Assembly (NCBI GenBank): GCA_964580585.1
Contig: CAZOKZ010000002.1
Coordinates: forward strand, 1-64,000
Length of the DNA stretch: 64,000 nt
Origin: CAZOKZ01 sp964580585
Lineage (GTDB): Bacteria > Sumerlaeota > Sumerlaeia > SLMS01 > JAHLLQ01
Direction of reading: 5' to 3'
The notes below the pieces were generated by a model. The model was given only the letters and a program-made list of their open reading frames with translations, was not told the origin of the DNA and did no database searches. The translations under genes and the position numbers were made by a program. Shown here piece by piece: positions 26,832 to 35,969 of this stretch (the first letter of the stretch is position 1; the number at the start of each line of letters is the position of its first letter).

Positions 26832-27872
26832 TCAACAACCGCACGAGGAGGCTGCATCCAGTCCGGCATTGGAAACCGGCTCACAGGGAAACAAACCAAA
26901 GTGTACCGAGCGATCGCCTACGAGCCGGAAATGCGGAGCAAAACGTGTTTCCGAAATCATTGCCGCTGTATTGCCGCACACCAGCATCGGTTTTCCCGTT
27001 TCAAATACATGGTGATCGTCCAATGCAAACGTATGCGGATGGCCGCGTAGCGACCCCAGGTAATAAGCCACCTGACCGTAGTCCTCGCAGCGGTCTTCGA
27101 GAGAAGCCAATTTGAATGCTCGGACCGTGATTGAATCGAAAACGACGTTTCCAACCTTTTCGGCGATCTCTTCGTTTTCAATTGTAATTCGGCTGCGCGA
27201 CGTTTCGCGGAAATCCACCACGCCCAACGTCTGCATCATCCGGCGAAAGTCCTCGAAATAAAGCGCGCCCGCCAGACACTCCCCCACCAACGTGTGATCG
27301 TCCAGCCAATGGGCAGGTAAACGGCGATCGGCAAAAACATCGGAAAAATAGAGTTCGCCTCCCGGTTTCAGCACACGAAAAATCTCGGAAAACACTTTTT
27401 GTTTTTCCGCCGACAGGTTGATGACACAGTTCGAGACCACAACATCCACGGATTCGTCCGCTCCCCCCAAGGCAGCCAGGTCTTCAATAAACCCGTGGTG
27501 AAAATCGACGTTGGATTGCGAGAAACCGAATCGCGTGGCTTGCGATTCACGATGGCGACGGGCGACTTCGAGTTGCGCCTCGGTCATATCGACACCAATC
27601 ACACGCCCCTTTTCCCCGACCAGCGCAGAAAGCAAATAGGCATCGCGCCCCGCACCGCATCCGAGATCAAGAACGGTACAGCCTTCGATGGCAGGCGGAA
27701 TCGGCGAACCACAGCCATAAAATTTCTCCAGGATTTCGGGAGCAATTTGAGCAAGAATAGCTCGATGGTCGGCGGGGATGTTTTCCACCGAACAGCATGC
27801 GCTGGTTTTCAAATCTTTATTCGATTCCAACGTCTTACCGTAATAATCTCGGACTTTGTCAGGGATGGACAT
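26832..27872 (-). CDS. arsM: Arsenite S-adenosylmethionine methyltransferase
   Basis: ArsM methylates arsenite with SAM to volatile or exported forms. The 346-residue protein begins KVRDYYGKTLESNKDLKTSACCS, with the Cys pair (26-27) of the family. SAM motif I is VLDLGCGAGRDAYLLS, and the other As-binding Cys sit in VVSNCVINL and VGECLAGALYFEDF. These three Cys regions are the defining trait. A C-terminal extension ends in SSCGC. There is no arsR, arsC or arsB next to it. The gene stands alone, 143 bases upstream of the C25 gene on the same strand. Confidence 0.9.
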   Translation of the reverse strand: MSIPDKVRDYYGKTLESNKDLKTSACCSVENIPADHRAILAQIAPEILEKFYGCGSPIPPAIEGCTVLDLGCGAGRDAYLLSALVGEKGRVIGVDMTEAQLEVARRHRESQATRFGFSQSNVDFHHGFIEDLAALGGADESVDVVVSNCVINLSAEKQKVFSEIFRVLKPGGELYFSDVFADRRLPAHWLDDHTLVGECLAGALYFEDFRRMMQTLGVVDFRETSRSRITIENEEIAEKVGNVVFDSITVRAFKLASLEDRCEDYGQVAYYLGSLRGHPHTFALDDHHVFETGKPMLVCGNTAAMISETRFAPHFRLVGDRSVHFGLFPCEPVSNAGLDAASSCGC

Positions 27873-27974
27873 GGGGACTGGCTTCGCCTCAGTAAATAAT
27901 AATGATGGGTTTCTGAAAAACCCGATGCATTTTGCGGGCCATTTGAAATCCTCGTGTGGAGTTTCACATCACCG

Positions 27975-28007
27975 CCAAAAGAAAAACCGCCCTCGCGTGG
28001 AGGGCGG
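27975..28007 (-). terminator. Intrinsic terminator of the TPR gene
   Basis: CCGCCCTC (27987-27994) and GAGGGCGG (28000-28007) form a perfect stem. On the minus strand it is followed directly by TTTTTCTTTTGG. It lies 34 bases after the TPR gene's stop. Confidence 0.85.
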
Positions 28008-28041
28008 AGTCATTTGCTTTACGATCAACCAACCGGGCAAA

Positions 28042-28488
28042 TCAAAGCTCGCCCATGTGCTCGTGCACACGATGAACTTCATCGTCGTCTTCGATCACGT
28101 TGGCATAAACTTCCCATGTGGATTTCGCCTGGGGAGCGTGGCCTGTCTTTTCGTAGCAAATCGCCAGATTGTGGATCGCATCCGTCAGGCTGGAATCCAT
28201 CTCGATGGCGCGCTTGAAGTGAATAATCGCGTCGGTCCAGTTCTCTTCCCGAGCCGACTGGCATCCCAGGTTGTAAAAATCCAATGCCTCGGTGATTTCA
28301 ATGCCCATTCCTTTGAGCACGAGGGCTCGCTCGGCAGGATTGAGCGAATTGATGAACGTCATCCCATAACGGTTGTGCGCGGCTTCGGCATCCAGCTTCA
28401 GGGCTTCGCGGTAGCGTGCCAATTCGCGCTCGTACAGATCGGGTTCTCTTTTCACTCTGGCTCTCAGCTTTCCTGTGAATATTGTCAT
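28042..28488 (-). CDS. Small TPR-repeat protein
   Basis: The 148 residues contain two or three tetratricopeptide helices pairs, best seen in ALDFYNLGCQSAREENWTDA and AIHNLAICYEKTGHAPQA. TPR domains bind other proteins, and no partner is indicated here. It has no signal peptide. It stands alone between arsM and a gene-free region and has its own terminator. Confidence 0.75.
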   Translation of the reverse strand: MTIFTGKLRARVKREPDLYERELARYREALKLDAEAAHNRYGMTFINSLNPAERALVLKGMGIEITEALDFYNLGCQSAREENWTDAIIHFKRAIEMDSSLTDAIHNLAICYEKTGHAPQAKSTWEVYANVIEDDDEVHRVHEHMGEL

Positions 28489-29112
28489 GACAACCTTACC
28501 CGCGGCTCTTTGCCGAGCGGCAGGGACGAGAAGGGGTAGTCAATAGAGGTGGGGGCTGTCCAGCGAAATTCCCCAAAATAATAGTTTTCCTGACAAAATG
28601 TTCAAAGAACGGCGAAAAAATACATAAGGGAGCAATTCATACCCGCACGACACATGGAAAAAATCCAACGAAGTTTTCATTTGAGAAGCATTCGCGCCAT
28701 TGGATCGTTTTTAGCAGAATACTTCTGGTCCGTCCGCAAACATTTCCGTGTCAAGTCCTTTATTTTCAGTTACCCGCGATTGGATTCAGCCGTTGGGAAT
28801 TGTACAGAATCCCATTTCACAGCATTTGATGAAAGAAAAAACCGTTGTCTGTGGCATAGCAATCAAGTATGTTCCTATCTTGTTAGATTTCTGCTGGAGT
28901 GAATTCGGCTTGACCGGTTTCGGAGACAAATTGTCAATCCTCTCAGGTGATGATTCTTGTAATTCGGAGTCTTTCGAGCCTTGCGCCCGAATGACCGGGG
29001 GTATTGAACATATCGTCACCGCTGGACAAGTACCGTTTCAGCAAGGGGGAACCGGGTACTTGAATTATTTATGCGGTCAGTCTTCCCAATCAGGTGAGGA
29101 GCCTTGGATATA
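28489..29112. other. Gene-free region of about 620 bases
   Basis: No supported gene. It separates divergent genes and must hold their promoters, but I see no promoter good enough to name. Short open frames in its right part have no ribosome binding site or recognisable sequence. Confidence 0.5.
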
Positions 29113-31770
29113 ATGTCGCAAACCAGGCGGTGGTTTACAACATTCGTCACCGTTTTACTGCTTGGACTCGCCGGTATCTGCAGCGCCCAATCTCTCTTGT
29201 TTTCGGATTCCTTTTCCGAAAGCGAAGGGAAACACCCTGCCAACTGGCAGATGATCGGCGTTACAGAAGATGAATTCTGGTTCATCGAAAGCAATAAGCT
29301 GTACACTGGCAACGGCGATAACTATGCCGATGGATTGTCGTGGGTCGTATCGACCGCACCGGGAGCCTCCTCCTGGCGCGATTACTCGATTGCCACCGAC
29401 TTCTGGATGATCAAGCAAACGGGCACGGTAGCGCTCGCCATTCGGTGGATCGATGCCAGGAATTATTACTACGCCCACCTGGAGTCCACTCAGCCTCCTG
29501 GCGAGCGAATCCCCACGAATTACATTAAAATCGTGAAGGTCCAGAACGGCGACGAAACCGTTTTGGCTCAGAAGCAAAGCCCTCGCGATATCAGAATGCC
29601 GATTTTCCGTTCGAGCAGTCTGCTCGAGGAAGCAAACCGACTCGAATTCCACGCTTCCGGCAGCCAACTCTGGGTTGTTCTCGACGGCAATCGCCTGGTG
29701 GAAACGACGGATAACGAATTTTCCTCCGGACCTTGCGCGCTGGGCCAAAAATTCAACGAAATTTACTTCGACAACGTCAACATTTCCCAGTCCGACTCGA
29801 TCTCGGGTGGCGCTGTATCCGGCGGCCCTTGGGACAGTGGCACCTCTTCCAGTTCGGGCAGTCGAAACACCGGCACCACCCGAACGGAAACGGCTCCTTG
29901 TTTCCGGGTGTTGATGGGGAATTTCCCCAGAAAAGAAATCGCGGACGATATTTACAACGGCGTTTCGCGCTATCCCGACGCGGAATTGAAATCCAATCCC
30001 GATGGTACGTACTCGGTATTCGTCGGTTCTTTCAGGACAAAAGGCGAAGCCGAGAAGTTGCTCGAGCAATTGCTGGGCGAAGGCTTCCTGCCCTTTGGCG
30101 TCGAACAGATGGAATGCCAATTCGTTGTCACGGACACGCCTATTGTCACCCCACGTGGTCCAACACCAACGCCAACGCCAACTCCGACACCGACTAAGGG
30201 CCCAAATGAAACGGCTCGAGAGCTGATAGAAAAAGCCAAAATCGCCATGAGTACAGGCAACTGTAACGTAGCTCTTGAGCTTTATCTGGACGCGCTAAAA
30301 GAGAACCCCAATGAGCCTCTGCTAACTGAAGCACGCGAAGGTAGAAAAGCTGCGAACGATTGCATTGTATCAACGCAGAGAACGCCTTCTGGTCCCGGTC
30401 CTGGCCCAACTCCAGGCCCAGGACCGAATATCGGCATGATCATCGGGATCGTCCTAGTTATCATCGTCATCGCGGGGGGAATTTTCTTCATCTTCCAACG
30501 CAGCAAGAAGCGCGACGAGGAGTTGCTGAAGAAGGTTCAGGAGCTTTCACAGAAGAAATCCGACACCAAGCCGAAGAAGTCGTCCTCGGTTGCCATGTCT
30601 CAGATTGAGTCGAGCGACCGGATTCGCCCCGGGACGTTCTCGCCCGCGCCGGGTGACCGCATCAAAGGCGCTGAGTCTGAGGAAGCAACCACGACGCCGG
30701 ACGAAGATACGGGTAGTAAGAAGAAAAAGAAGAAGAAAACTCCGTCTTCCGTTGGCATTCCTGGAACACCGCGCAAGCCACCGTCTTCGGTTGGCATTCC
30801 CGGCACGCCACGCAAGCCGCCTTCCTCGGTGGGGATTCCTGGAACGCCGCGTAAACCACCCTCTTCCGTGGGAGTACCGGGCAAACCGCGCAAACCACCT
30901 TCCTCGGTGGGCATTCCGCCTCCGACGACGAAGAAACCGTCCTCGGTGGGTGTGCCTCCGGCACCGCCTCAACCGCCGCGGAAACCGCCTTCCTCAACGG
31001 CGGGCGTGCCCTCGGGCGTGGGTGGCGAAGGCACCGGTGGCGAAGGCGATATGGGCCTCAAACTAGACTTCCTGTTTGACGATAAGCAGGGTGAAGGCAC
31101 GCCCAAGCCCAAACGCAGTTCGACGGAATTTGTCATCCCGCCGCAACCCGATCACGTCCAGCAATCGGGCGGGATCAAAACGGCAGCGGACGCGGCTTCG
31201 GACCCGAACATCTTCTATTTCCAGAATTTCGAGAACGAAACGCTGGGCAAACCGCCGAAGAACTGGCAAGGAAGCTATGAATACGCCTCGATGAGCGTGT
31301 GCAACGAAGGCGCGCACGGTGGGTCGAAGTGCTTGCGCTTCGAGAAGAAGGAAGGCATCGGCAGCGCGTATTATTCCTGCCGATTCCCGGAAGCCAGCGG
31401 CCGCATTGGCGTCGAATTCGACATCCGTTGCGACGACAAGAACAAGTACCTGCTTGGGTTCTACATCGAGAAAGACGAGGACTTCCGTCAGTCGATTCAC
31501 ACGATCGTGCACCGTACCAGCTCGAATGCGAACCCGACGTTACGCATCCAGAACGAATCGACACCATACGAGTTCGGTCAGTGGACGCACATCAAGTTCG
31601 AGATCGACTTGCCGCGTCACATTATCGACGGCTACGCCGACGGCAAACCGGTCGCCATGGGCGCACGGTTGAACTCTTGCCCGAAAGTCATCAACACGCT
31701 CTCGATTCGCGATAACCTCGCAACGACGGGTATTTTGATGATCGACAACATCAAGATTTACAAAATCTGA
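29113..31770 (+). CDS. SPOR-domain membrane protein with jelly-roll domains and 13-residue repeats
   Basis: About 885 residues. In order: a signal peptide (to about 26, GICSAQ); a concanavalin/LamG-like jelly roll (about 28-225); a SPOR domain, which binds denuded peptidoglycan (about 265-335, FRVLMGNFPRKE...FVGSFRTKGEAEKLLEQL); a TPTP linker; a short TPR-like helix pair; one membrane helix (about 443-463); a charged coil; Lys-rich KKKKKKK; six tandem PSSVGIPGTPRKP-like units (544-620); and a second jelly-roll domain (about 700-885). If the signal peptide is cleaved, the second half would lie in the cytoplasm, an odd place for a jelly roll. ATG 29113 is preferred over TTG 29104, with GAGGAG at 29096. 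Confidence 0.78.
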   Translation: MSQTRRWFTTFVTVLLLGLAGICSAQSLLFSDSFSESEGKHPANWQMIGVTEDEFWFIESNKLYTGNGDNYADGLSWVVSTAPGASSWRDYSIATDFWMIKQTGTVALAIRWIDARNYYYAHLESTQPPGERIPTNYIKIVKVQNGDETVLAQKQSPRDIRMPIFRSSSLLEEANRLEFHASGSQLWVVLDGNRLVETTDNEFSSGPCALGQKFNEIYFDNVNISQSDSISGGAVSGGPWDSGTSSSSGSRNTGTTRTETAPCFRVLMGNFPRKEIADDIYNGVSRYPDAELKSNPDGTYSVFVGSFRTKGEAEKLLEQLLGEGFLPFGVEQMECQFVVTDTPIVTPRGPTPTPTPTPTPTKGPNETARELIEKAKIAMSTGNCNVALELYLDALKENPNEPLLTEAREGRKAANDCIVSTQRTPSGPGPGPTPGPGPNIGMIIGIVLVIIVIAGGIFFIFQRSKKRDEELLKKVQELSQKKSDTKPKKSSSVAMSQIESSDRIRPGTFSPAPGDRIKGAESEEATTTPDEDTGSKKKKKKKTPSSVGIPGTPRKPPSSVGIPGTPRKPPSSVGIPGTPRKPPSSVGVPGKPRKPPSSVGIPPPTTKKPSSVGVPPAPPQPPRKPPSSTAGVPSGVGGEGTGGEGDMGLKLDFLFDDKQGEGTPKPKRSSTEFVIPPQPDHVQQSGGIKTAADAASDPNIFYFQNFENETLGKPPKNWQGSYEYASMSVCNEGAHGGSKCLRFEKKEGIGSAYYSCRFPEASGRIGVEFDIRCDDKNKYLLGFYIEKDEDFRQSIHTIVHRTSSNANPTLRIQNESTPYEFGQWTHIKFEIDLPRHIIDGYADGKPVAMGARLNSCPKVINTLSIRDNLATTGILMIDNIKIYKI
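30742..30980 (+). repeat. 39-bp tandem repeat coding for PSSVGIPGTPRKP
   Basis: Four full units at 30742, 30781, 30820 and 30859 are followed by two degenerate ones, all in frame. The DNA of the units differs at many silent sites although the peptide is kept, so the protein repeat is under selection. Confidence 0.85.
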
Positions 31771-31795
31771 TCGTCCCGCCAGATCGAACCCAAAA

Positions 31796-31831
31796 AAACT
31801 CCCGCCAGGTTTCAATGCCCGGCGGGAGTTT
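31796..31831. terminator. Bidirectional terminator between SPOR gene and ispH
   Basis: AAACTCCCGCC (31796-31806) pairs with GGCGGGAGTTT (31821-31831). T-rich tracts follow on both strands (TTTTGTTTG on the plus strand, seven T on the minus strand), placed between two convergent stops. Confidence 0.88.
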
Positions 31832-31853
31832 TGTTTGTTAATTGAAGAGACTT

Positions 31854-33101
31854 TCAGCCTTCTTCCAATTTATCCAGTGCCGCCATGGCATCGTGAACGC
31901 TGCACCCGCGCAAAACCAGCAATCGGGCGATGGTATCCGCTATGGCGCGGTTCGGGGTGCTCGCCCCCGCCGTCAACCCGATGTGCAACGGTTTTTCGGG
32001 AAGCCATCCGTGGGTTTCGACTGGCGATTTGGCTCCAAAGGGAAGGTGGCGAATGATCTCGGCGGAAACCATCTCGGACGAATCTTCGATGTGAAACGCC
32101 GGGCACTTGCGCCGGGCGACTTCGAGTAAATGGCCCGTGTTGGACGAGTTGTATCCACCAATCACCAGGATCAAATCCACGGGCGATTCCGCCACCATGG
32201 ATTGAATCGCGTCCTGACGGTCCTGCGTCGCGCTGCAAATCGTGTCGAAGCTGCGGAAGTTTTCGGTATCCGCACGCGAAACGACCCCGTCTCGCTGCGC
32301 AACTGCATCGCCAATCATGGCGGCGATTTCCAACGATTCGCTTGCCAGCATGGTCGTTTGATTAGCCACCCCAACGCGCTGCAAATGCCGCTTGGGATCG
32401 AAACCCGGCGAGTAAGCGTTCGGATTAAATCCCGTCAGCAGTGTGTCTTCGTCGATTTTACCTACGATGAAATCGCACACAGCCTGGGTTTGCGTTTTGT
32501 CGCGCACCACCAGGAAATGCCCCCCCTGGCCCAAGGCCTGAGAGACGGTGGCGATCGTTTCTTCATGGTAGAACTTGCCGTGCACAATCGAAGTAAACCC
32601 GTCGCGTCCGTATCGTTCGACACGTTTCCAAACGTGCACGACAGAACCGCAGGTCGTATCGACTACAATGGCGCCGAGTTTATAAAAATAAGCGAATTCG
32701 TTCACCGATGCGCCAAATGCCGGAATCAGAACCACGTCGTCTTTGGTTATATCGTCAATCGTGTGCTCGTGGCTGCGGTACTGGCCCGAAAGGAAAATTA
32801 TTCCCATGTCGAGCATCCGACGATTCACACGGGGATTATGGATGATTTCGGTCAGAAGAAAGATTCGTTTGTCCGGGAATTTCCGACGTGCCTCGTAAGC
32901 CAAATCGATGGCTTTATCCACACCATAACAAAAGCCGAATTCCTTGGCCAGATGAAACGTCAACCGTGCTTGCTCCAGTTCGAGCAACCCACCATTGGCG
33001 CGCATTCCATTGACCAAACTACTGTGGTAATCTTCCGCCAGCGTTTCAGCGACTTCACTCTTCAGGCCAAGACTGGCTCGGAAATAGGATTTTTCAGGCA
33101 T
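31854..33101 (-). CDS. ispH: 4-hydroxy-3-methylbut-2-enyl diphosphate reductase
   Basis: IspH makes isopentenyl and dimethylallyl diphosphate in the last step of the MEP pathway. The three cluster Cys are in GFCYGVDKAI, DTTCGSV and TICSATQDRQ. At 415 residues it is the long form found in cyanobacteria, plants and some other phyla, longer than the roughly 310 residues of E. coli. The last part holds the SSNTGHL and LTAGASTPN substrate motifs. It is followed by tmk upstream on the same strand, with a 111-base gap. Confidence 0.94.
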   Translation of the reverse strand: MPEKSYFRASLGLKSEVAETLAEDYHSSLVNGMRANGGLLELEQARLTFHLAKEFGFCYGVDKAIDLAYEARRKFPDKRIFLLTEIIHNPRVNRRMLDMGIIFLSGQYRSHEHTIDDITKDDVVLIPAFGASVNEFAYFYKLGAIVVDTTCGSVVHVWKRVERYGRDGFTSIVHGKFYHEETIATVSQALGQGGHFLVVRDKTQTQAVCDFIVGKIDEDTLLTGFNPNAYSPGFDPKRHLQRVGVANQTTMLASESLEIAAMIGDAVAQRDGVVSRADTENFRSFDTICSATQDRQDAIQSMVAESPVDLILVIGGYNSSNTGHLLEVARRKCPAFHIEDSSEMVSAEIIRHLPFGAKSPVETHGWLPEKPLHIGLTAGASTPNRAIADTIARLLVLRGCSVHDAMAALDKLEEG

Positions 33102-33212
33102 GGTATCCGTTCAGTAAATCCTCAAATTGATCCAACCGTCAGGGCACGAGAGCAAATTACGCACCGACCGGGTGTTTGAGGCGAAATCTTAACGTCGGCG
33201 GAGCGACTCCCG

Positions 33213-33857
33213 TCAAGCCCACCGTTTCTGGAGAAGGGACTTCACGTGCGCGCGAATCAATTGATGGATATCCGCAATCGACTGGGTCGCGTCGATACGC
33301 TGGATTTCCGGCCATTCGATTTTATCAAACTCAGCGGCGACTTTTTTTTGATAATCAATCTGCTCAAATAGATTTGGCCCGGCTCCGCCTTCTTCACGTT
33401 TCTGGACACGTGCAAGCGATACCTCGGGAGAAATTTTCATCAATAATACCAAGTCCGGACGAGGAGCGATTCGCTCATTAGCCTCTTCTATTTCCTCAAC
33501 GGGAATGCCTAATGCGCCCTGATATGCCATCGAGGACAAATAATAGCGATCCATTAAAACGATTTTGCCTCGCTTGAGACCCGGCAAAATATTCGTGGCG
33601 ACGTCGTCTTCGCGATCGAGCAAAAACAGTTCGTATTCCCGGCGCGGCTCCAGCCGTCCAGCGTGCGCAAGACGACGAATTTCCTGCCCATATTCGCCTT
33701 TTGAGGGTTCCGCCAGGCGCAGTACCGAATAGCCCTGTTTTTCAAGCCACTCATTGAGCAAGTTGCATTGCGTCGTTTTGCCAGAGCCGTCGATACCTTC
33801 AACGGCTATCAGCAAACCGGAATCTTCTCGGGGGAATTTCGTTGCTGGCGAATCCAT
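33213..33857 (-). CDS. tmk: Thymidylate kinase
   Basis: This kinase phosphorylates dTMP to dTDP. About 214 residues, with P-loop EGIDGSGKTTQ, the DR(Y/F) motif in LMDRYYLSS, and the lid region around ARVQKREEGG. The ATG at 33857 gives a normal-length N-terminus (MDSPATKF...LLIAVEGIDG). TTG 33884 would add nine residues and is less likely. No clear ribosome binding site. Confidence 0.93.
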   Translation of the reverse strand: MDSPATKFPREDSGLLIAVEGIDGSGKTTQCNLLNEWLEKQGYSVLRLAEPSKGEYGQEIRRLAHAGRLEPRREYELFLLDREDDVATNILPGLKRGKIVLMDRYYLSSMAYQGALGIPVEEIEEANERIAPRPDLVLLMKISPEVSLARVQKREEGGAGPNLFEQIDYQKKVAAEFDKIEWPEIQRIDATQSIADIHQLIRAHVKSLLQKRWA

Positions 33858-33942
33858 AGGGAAGTGAAAGTGGCTCCGTTGCAAAGTTCCTTAGACCTGA
33901 GACTTCGCCCGACGGCGGGTCAAGGCAACGCTGGAGTTCCTG

Positions 33943-34848
33943 ATGAAGATTTTTATCGTGCTGAATGGTTATAACCTGCGTCGGTTTCCCGCCGATACGC
34001 CAGATCGGTTGGGCCTGGCGGCTAAAAACCTCGGTCACGAGGTGAGCGTCGAGATTTCCGAATCCCTCGAACACATGCTCGATCTCGTTGGCAAGGGAGT
34101 TGAATCCGGCATTGAGGCCATCTTCGCGGGTGGGGGCGACGGCACGTTGCACCACCTGATCAACCATCCGCTGATCGATCGCGTGCGACTCGGGATGTTG
34201 CCTCTCGGCACAATCAACGCGTTTTTACGCGCCGCGCGTGCGGATTATCAGCGCCCCGTGCGCTGCCTGAAGCAATTGCTAAACGGGCGCGTTGTCGAAG
34301 GCCACGTTGGTCGTCTAAATGAGCGCCGGTTTGCGTGTTTTGTCTCGTGGGGATTCGATGCACGCGCGGCGCATGCGACATCTACTGCACTCAAGCGCAA
34401 AATCGGCGCATTGGCCTATGGCGTGGCGGGCATGGGTGAACTTGTGCGATGGACCAGTAACCAAGTGCGCGGCGAGTTGGAATTCTCCCCTGCTATCGAA
34501 GCGCCCAAACACGCAACGTCGGTGATTATCTCGAAGATTGACAATTACGCCGGAACGCCCGCTTTCGTTGAAAATGTCGAATCGCCCAAATTTGAAGCCT
34601 TGCTCAGCGCTACGGACTCGCCCGTCGCCATTCTAGCCATGTGGGCGACTGTTGGCGCACGCGGCACATTTCGGCGCGATTTAGAGTTACTCGGTACGCG
34701 TCACGTAACCGGATTTGAACGTTTGGAATGGCTATCCGAACGTCCCGTTGTCGTACAGCTCGACGGCGAAGCGATCACAATAAACGAATCGGCGCGCCTT
34801 GACGTAAAGATCGATACGCGCCGCCAGCGCTATCTGATGCCGGAGTAA
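33943..34848 (+). CDS. Diacylglycerol/lipid kinase (DagK/YegS family)
   Basis: The 301-residue protein has the ATP site GGGDGT (FAGGGDGTLHHL) and MLPLGTINAFLRA of the diacylglycerol-kinase catalytic family, and ends in the usual beta-sandwich with QLDGEAI. These enzymes phosphorylate diacylglycerol or related lipids for phospholipid recycling. The exact substrate cannot be told. GGAG lies seven bases before ATG. It is divergent from tmk. Confidence 0.88.
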   Translation: MKIFIVLNGYNLRRFPADTPDRLGLAAKNLGHEVSVEISESLEHMLDLVGKGVESGIEAIFAGGGDGTLHHLINHPLIDRVRLGMLPLGTINAFLRAARADYQRPVRCLKQLLNGRVVEGHVGRLNERRFACFVSWGFDARAAHATSTALKRKIGALAYGVAGMGELVRWTSNQVRGELEFSPAIEAPKHATSVIISKIDNYAGTPAFVENVESPKFEALLSATDSPVAILAMWATVGARGTFRRDLELLGTRHVTGFERLEWLSERPVVVQLDGEAITINESARLDVKIDTRRQRYLMPE

Positions 34849-34962
34849 ATAATCGCGGACCCAAATGTCGCCGTTTTTATTCCCTTAGCTCTTGCTCCAA
34901 GGGCGTTACTTGAATTTAGCTCTCCGCGCATAGAAATCGACTTTAGCAAAGGAACCTCAATC

Positions 34963-35916
34963 GTGTCGCATGCTTTGGTAATCGGATCGGTGGCGCTGGA
35001 CAGCGTCGAAACACCCCATGGCAAGGTAGATCACGCGCTTGGCGGATCGGCCTCTTATGGGTCCGTGGCGGCGTCTTATTTTGTCCCCACATCGCTGGTT
35101 GCGGTAGTGGGACGCGATTTTTCCACCGCTCACATCGATGAGTTCCGCAATCGCGGCATTGATGTCGAAGGCCTGCAAATCGTCGATGGCGAAACGTTTC
35201 GTTGGTCCGGCTACTACGAACGTACAATGGCCCAGGCGCACACCAATACAACCTGTCTGAACGTATTCGAGCATTTCCGCCCCAGTTTGACACCCGCCCA
35301 GGCTGAGTCGCCGTTCGTTTTCCTGGCGAATATTCACCCGGAACTTCAGCTCAGCGTTCTGGACCAGTTGAAAAACCCGGAACTGGTGGCACTCGACACG
35401 ATGAATTTCTGGATCGAAGGCACCAAAAGCGAGCTGACCAAGGTTATCAAGCGCGTGTCGTTGCTGCTGATGAACGAAGATGAAGCGCGCCAGTATTGCG
35501 AGACGACGAATCTGATCGAAGCGGGACACGCGTTGCGTCAACTCGGTCCCCGCGCGGTGGTGATTAAGAAGGGCGAGCATGGCGCTTTGGTTTTCCTGGG
35601 AGACGGTTATTTCTCGGTACCGGCGTTTCCAGTCCAGAGCCTGAAAGACCCAACGGGCGCGGGCGATACGTTCGCCGGCGCCATGGTTGGTTATCTGGCG
35701 CGATTGGGGTCGGCGTCCGACGATAATATTCGTCGCGCAGTGACCGTGGGCAGCATCCTGGCCAGTTTCGTGGTCGAAGATTTCAGTTTGCGCCGCACGC
35801 TTTCGATTGGTCCCGATGAAATCCAGCAACGGCTGGCAATGCTGCTGAAAATGATGACGGTACCGGCAATGGATGCAGGAACCCTGCAACGCTGCGCTTC
35901 AATCAAAACCGCATAA
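34963..35916 (+). CDS. PfkB-family carbohydrate kinase
   Basis: The 317-residue protein has the PfkB signature DPTGAGDTFAGAM with the catalytic Asp, and the N-terminal LGGSASYGSVAAS. Ribokinase, adenosine kinase and sugar kinases share this. The substrate is not clear. The start is GTG 34963, with AGGAA eight bases upstream. It is followed 53 bases on by homoserine dehydrogenase on the same strand. Confidence 0.88.
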   Translation: MSHALVIGSVALDSVETPHGKVDHALGGSASYGSVAASYFVPTSLVAVVGRDFSTAHIDEFRNRGIDVEGLQIVDGETFRWSGYYERTMAQAHTNTTCLNVFEHFRPSLTPAQAESPFVFLANIHPELQLSVLDQLKNPELVALDTMNFWIEGTKSELTKVIKRVSLLLMNEDEARQYCETTNLIEAGHALRQLGPRAVVIKKGEHGALVFLGDGYFSVPAFPVQSLKDPTGAGDTFAGAMVGYLARLGSASDDNIRRAVTVGSILASFVVEDFSLRRTLSIGPDEIQQRLAMLLKMMTVPAMDAGTLQRCASIKTA

Positions 35917-35969
35917 GCCATTATTTCTCAGACTTCAACGACTTTCTTCCTTCAAAGGATAGCCGTTTC

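Noticed and set aside
28748..29113. 121-residue plus-strand frame in the gap before the SPOR gene
   Set aside because: Composition looks random and it has no ribosome binding site; treated as non-coding.
29155..30120. Minus-strand frame opposite the SPOR protein gene
   Set aside because: Shadow frame; the plus-strand protein has a signal peptide and a SPOR domain.
30742..30980. Tandem 39-bp repeat as a CRISPR array
   Set aside because: Units are contiguous without spacers, in frame, and code for a conserved peptide.
32130..33179. Long plus-strand frame opposite ispH
   Set aside because: Shadow of ispH, whose three cluster Cys motifs are intact.
34957..35889. Long open frame on the minus strand opposite the PfkB kinase
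   Set aside because: Its protein has no recognisable family and an unusual His/Arg-rich composition; the plus-strand kinase has intact motifs. It is an antisense shadow.
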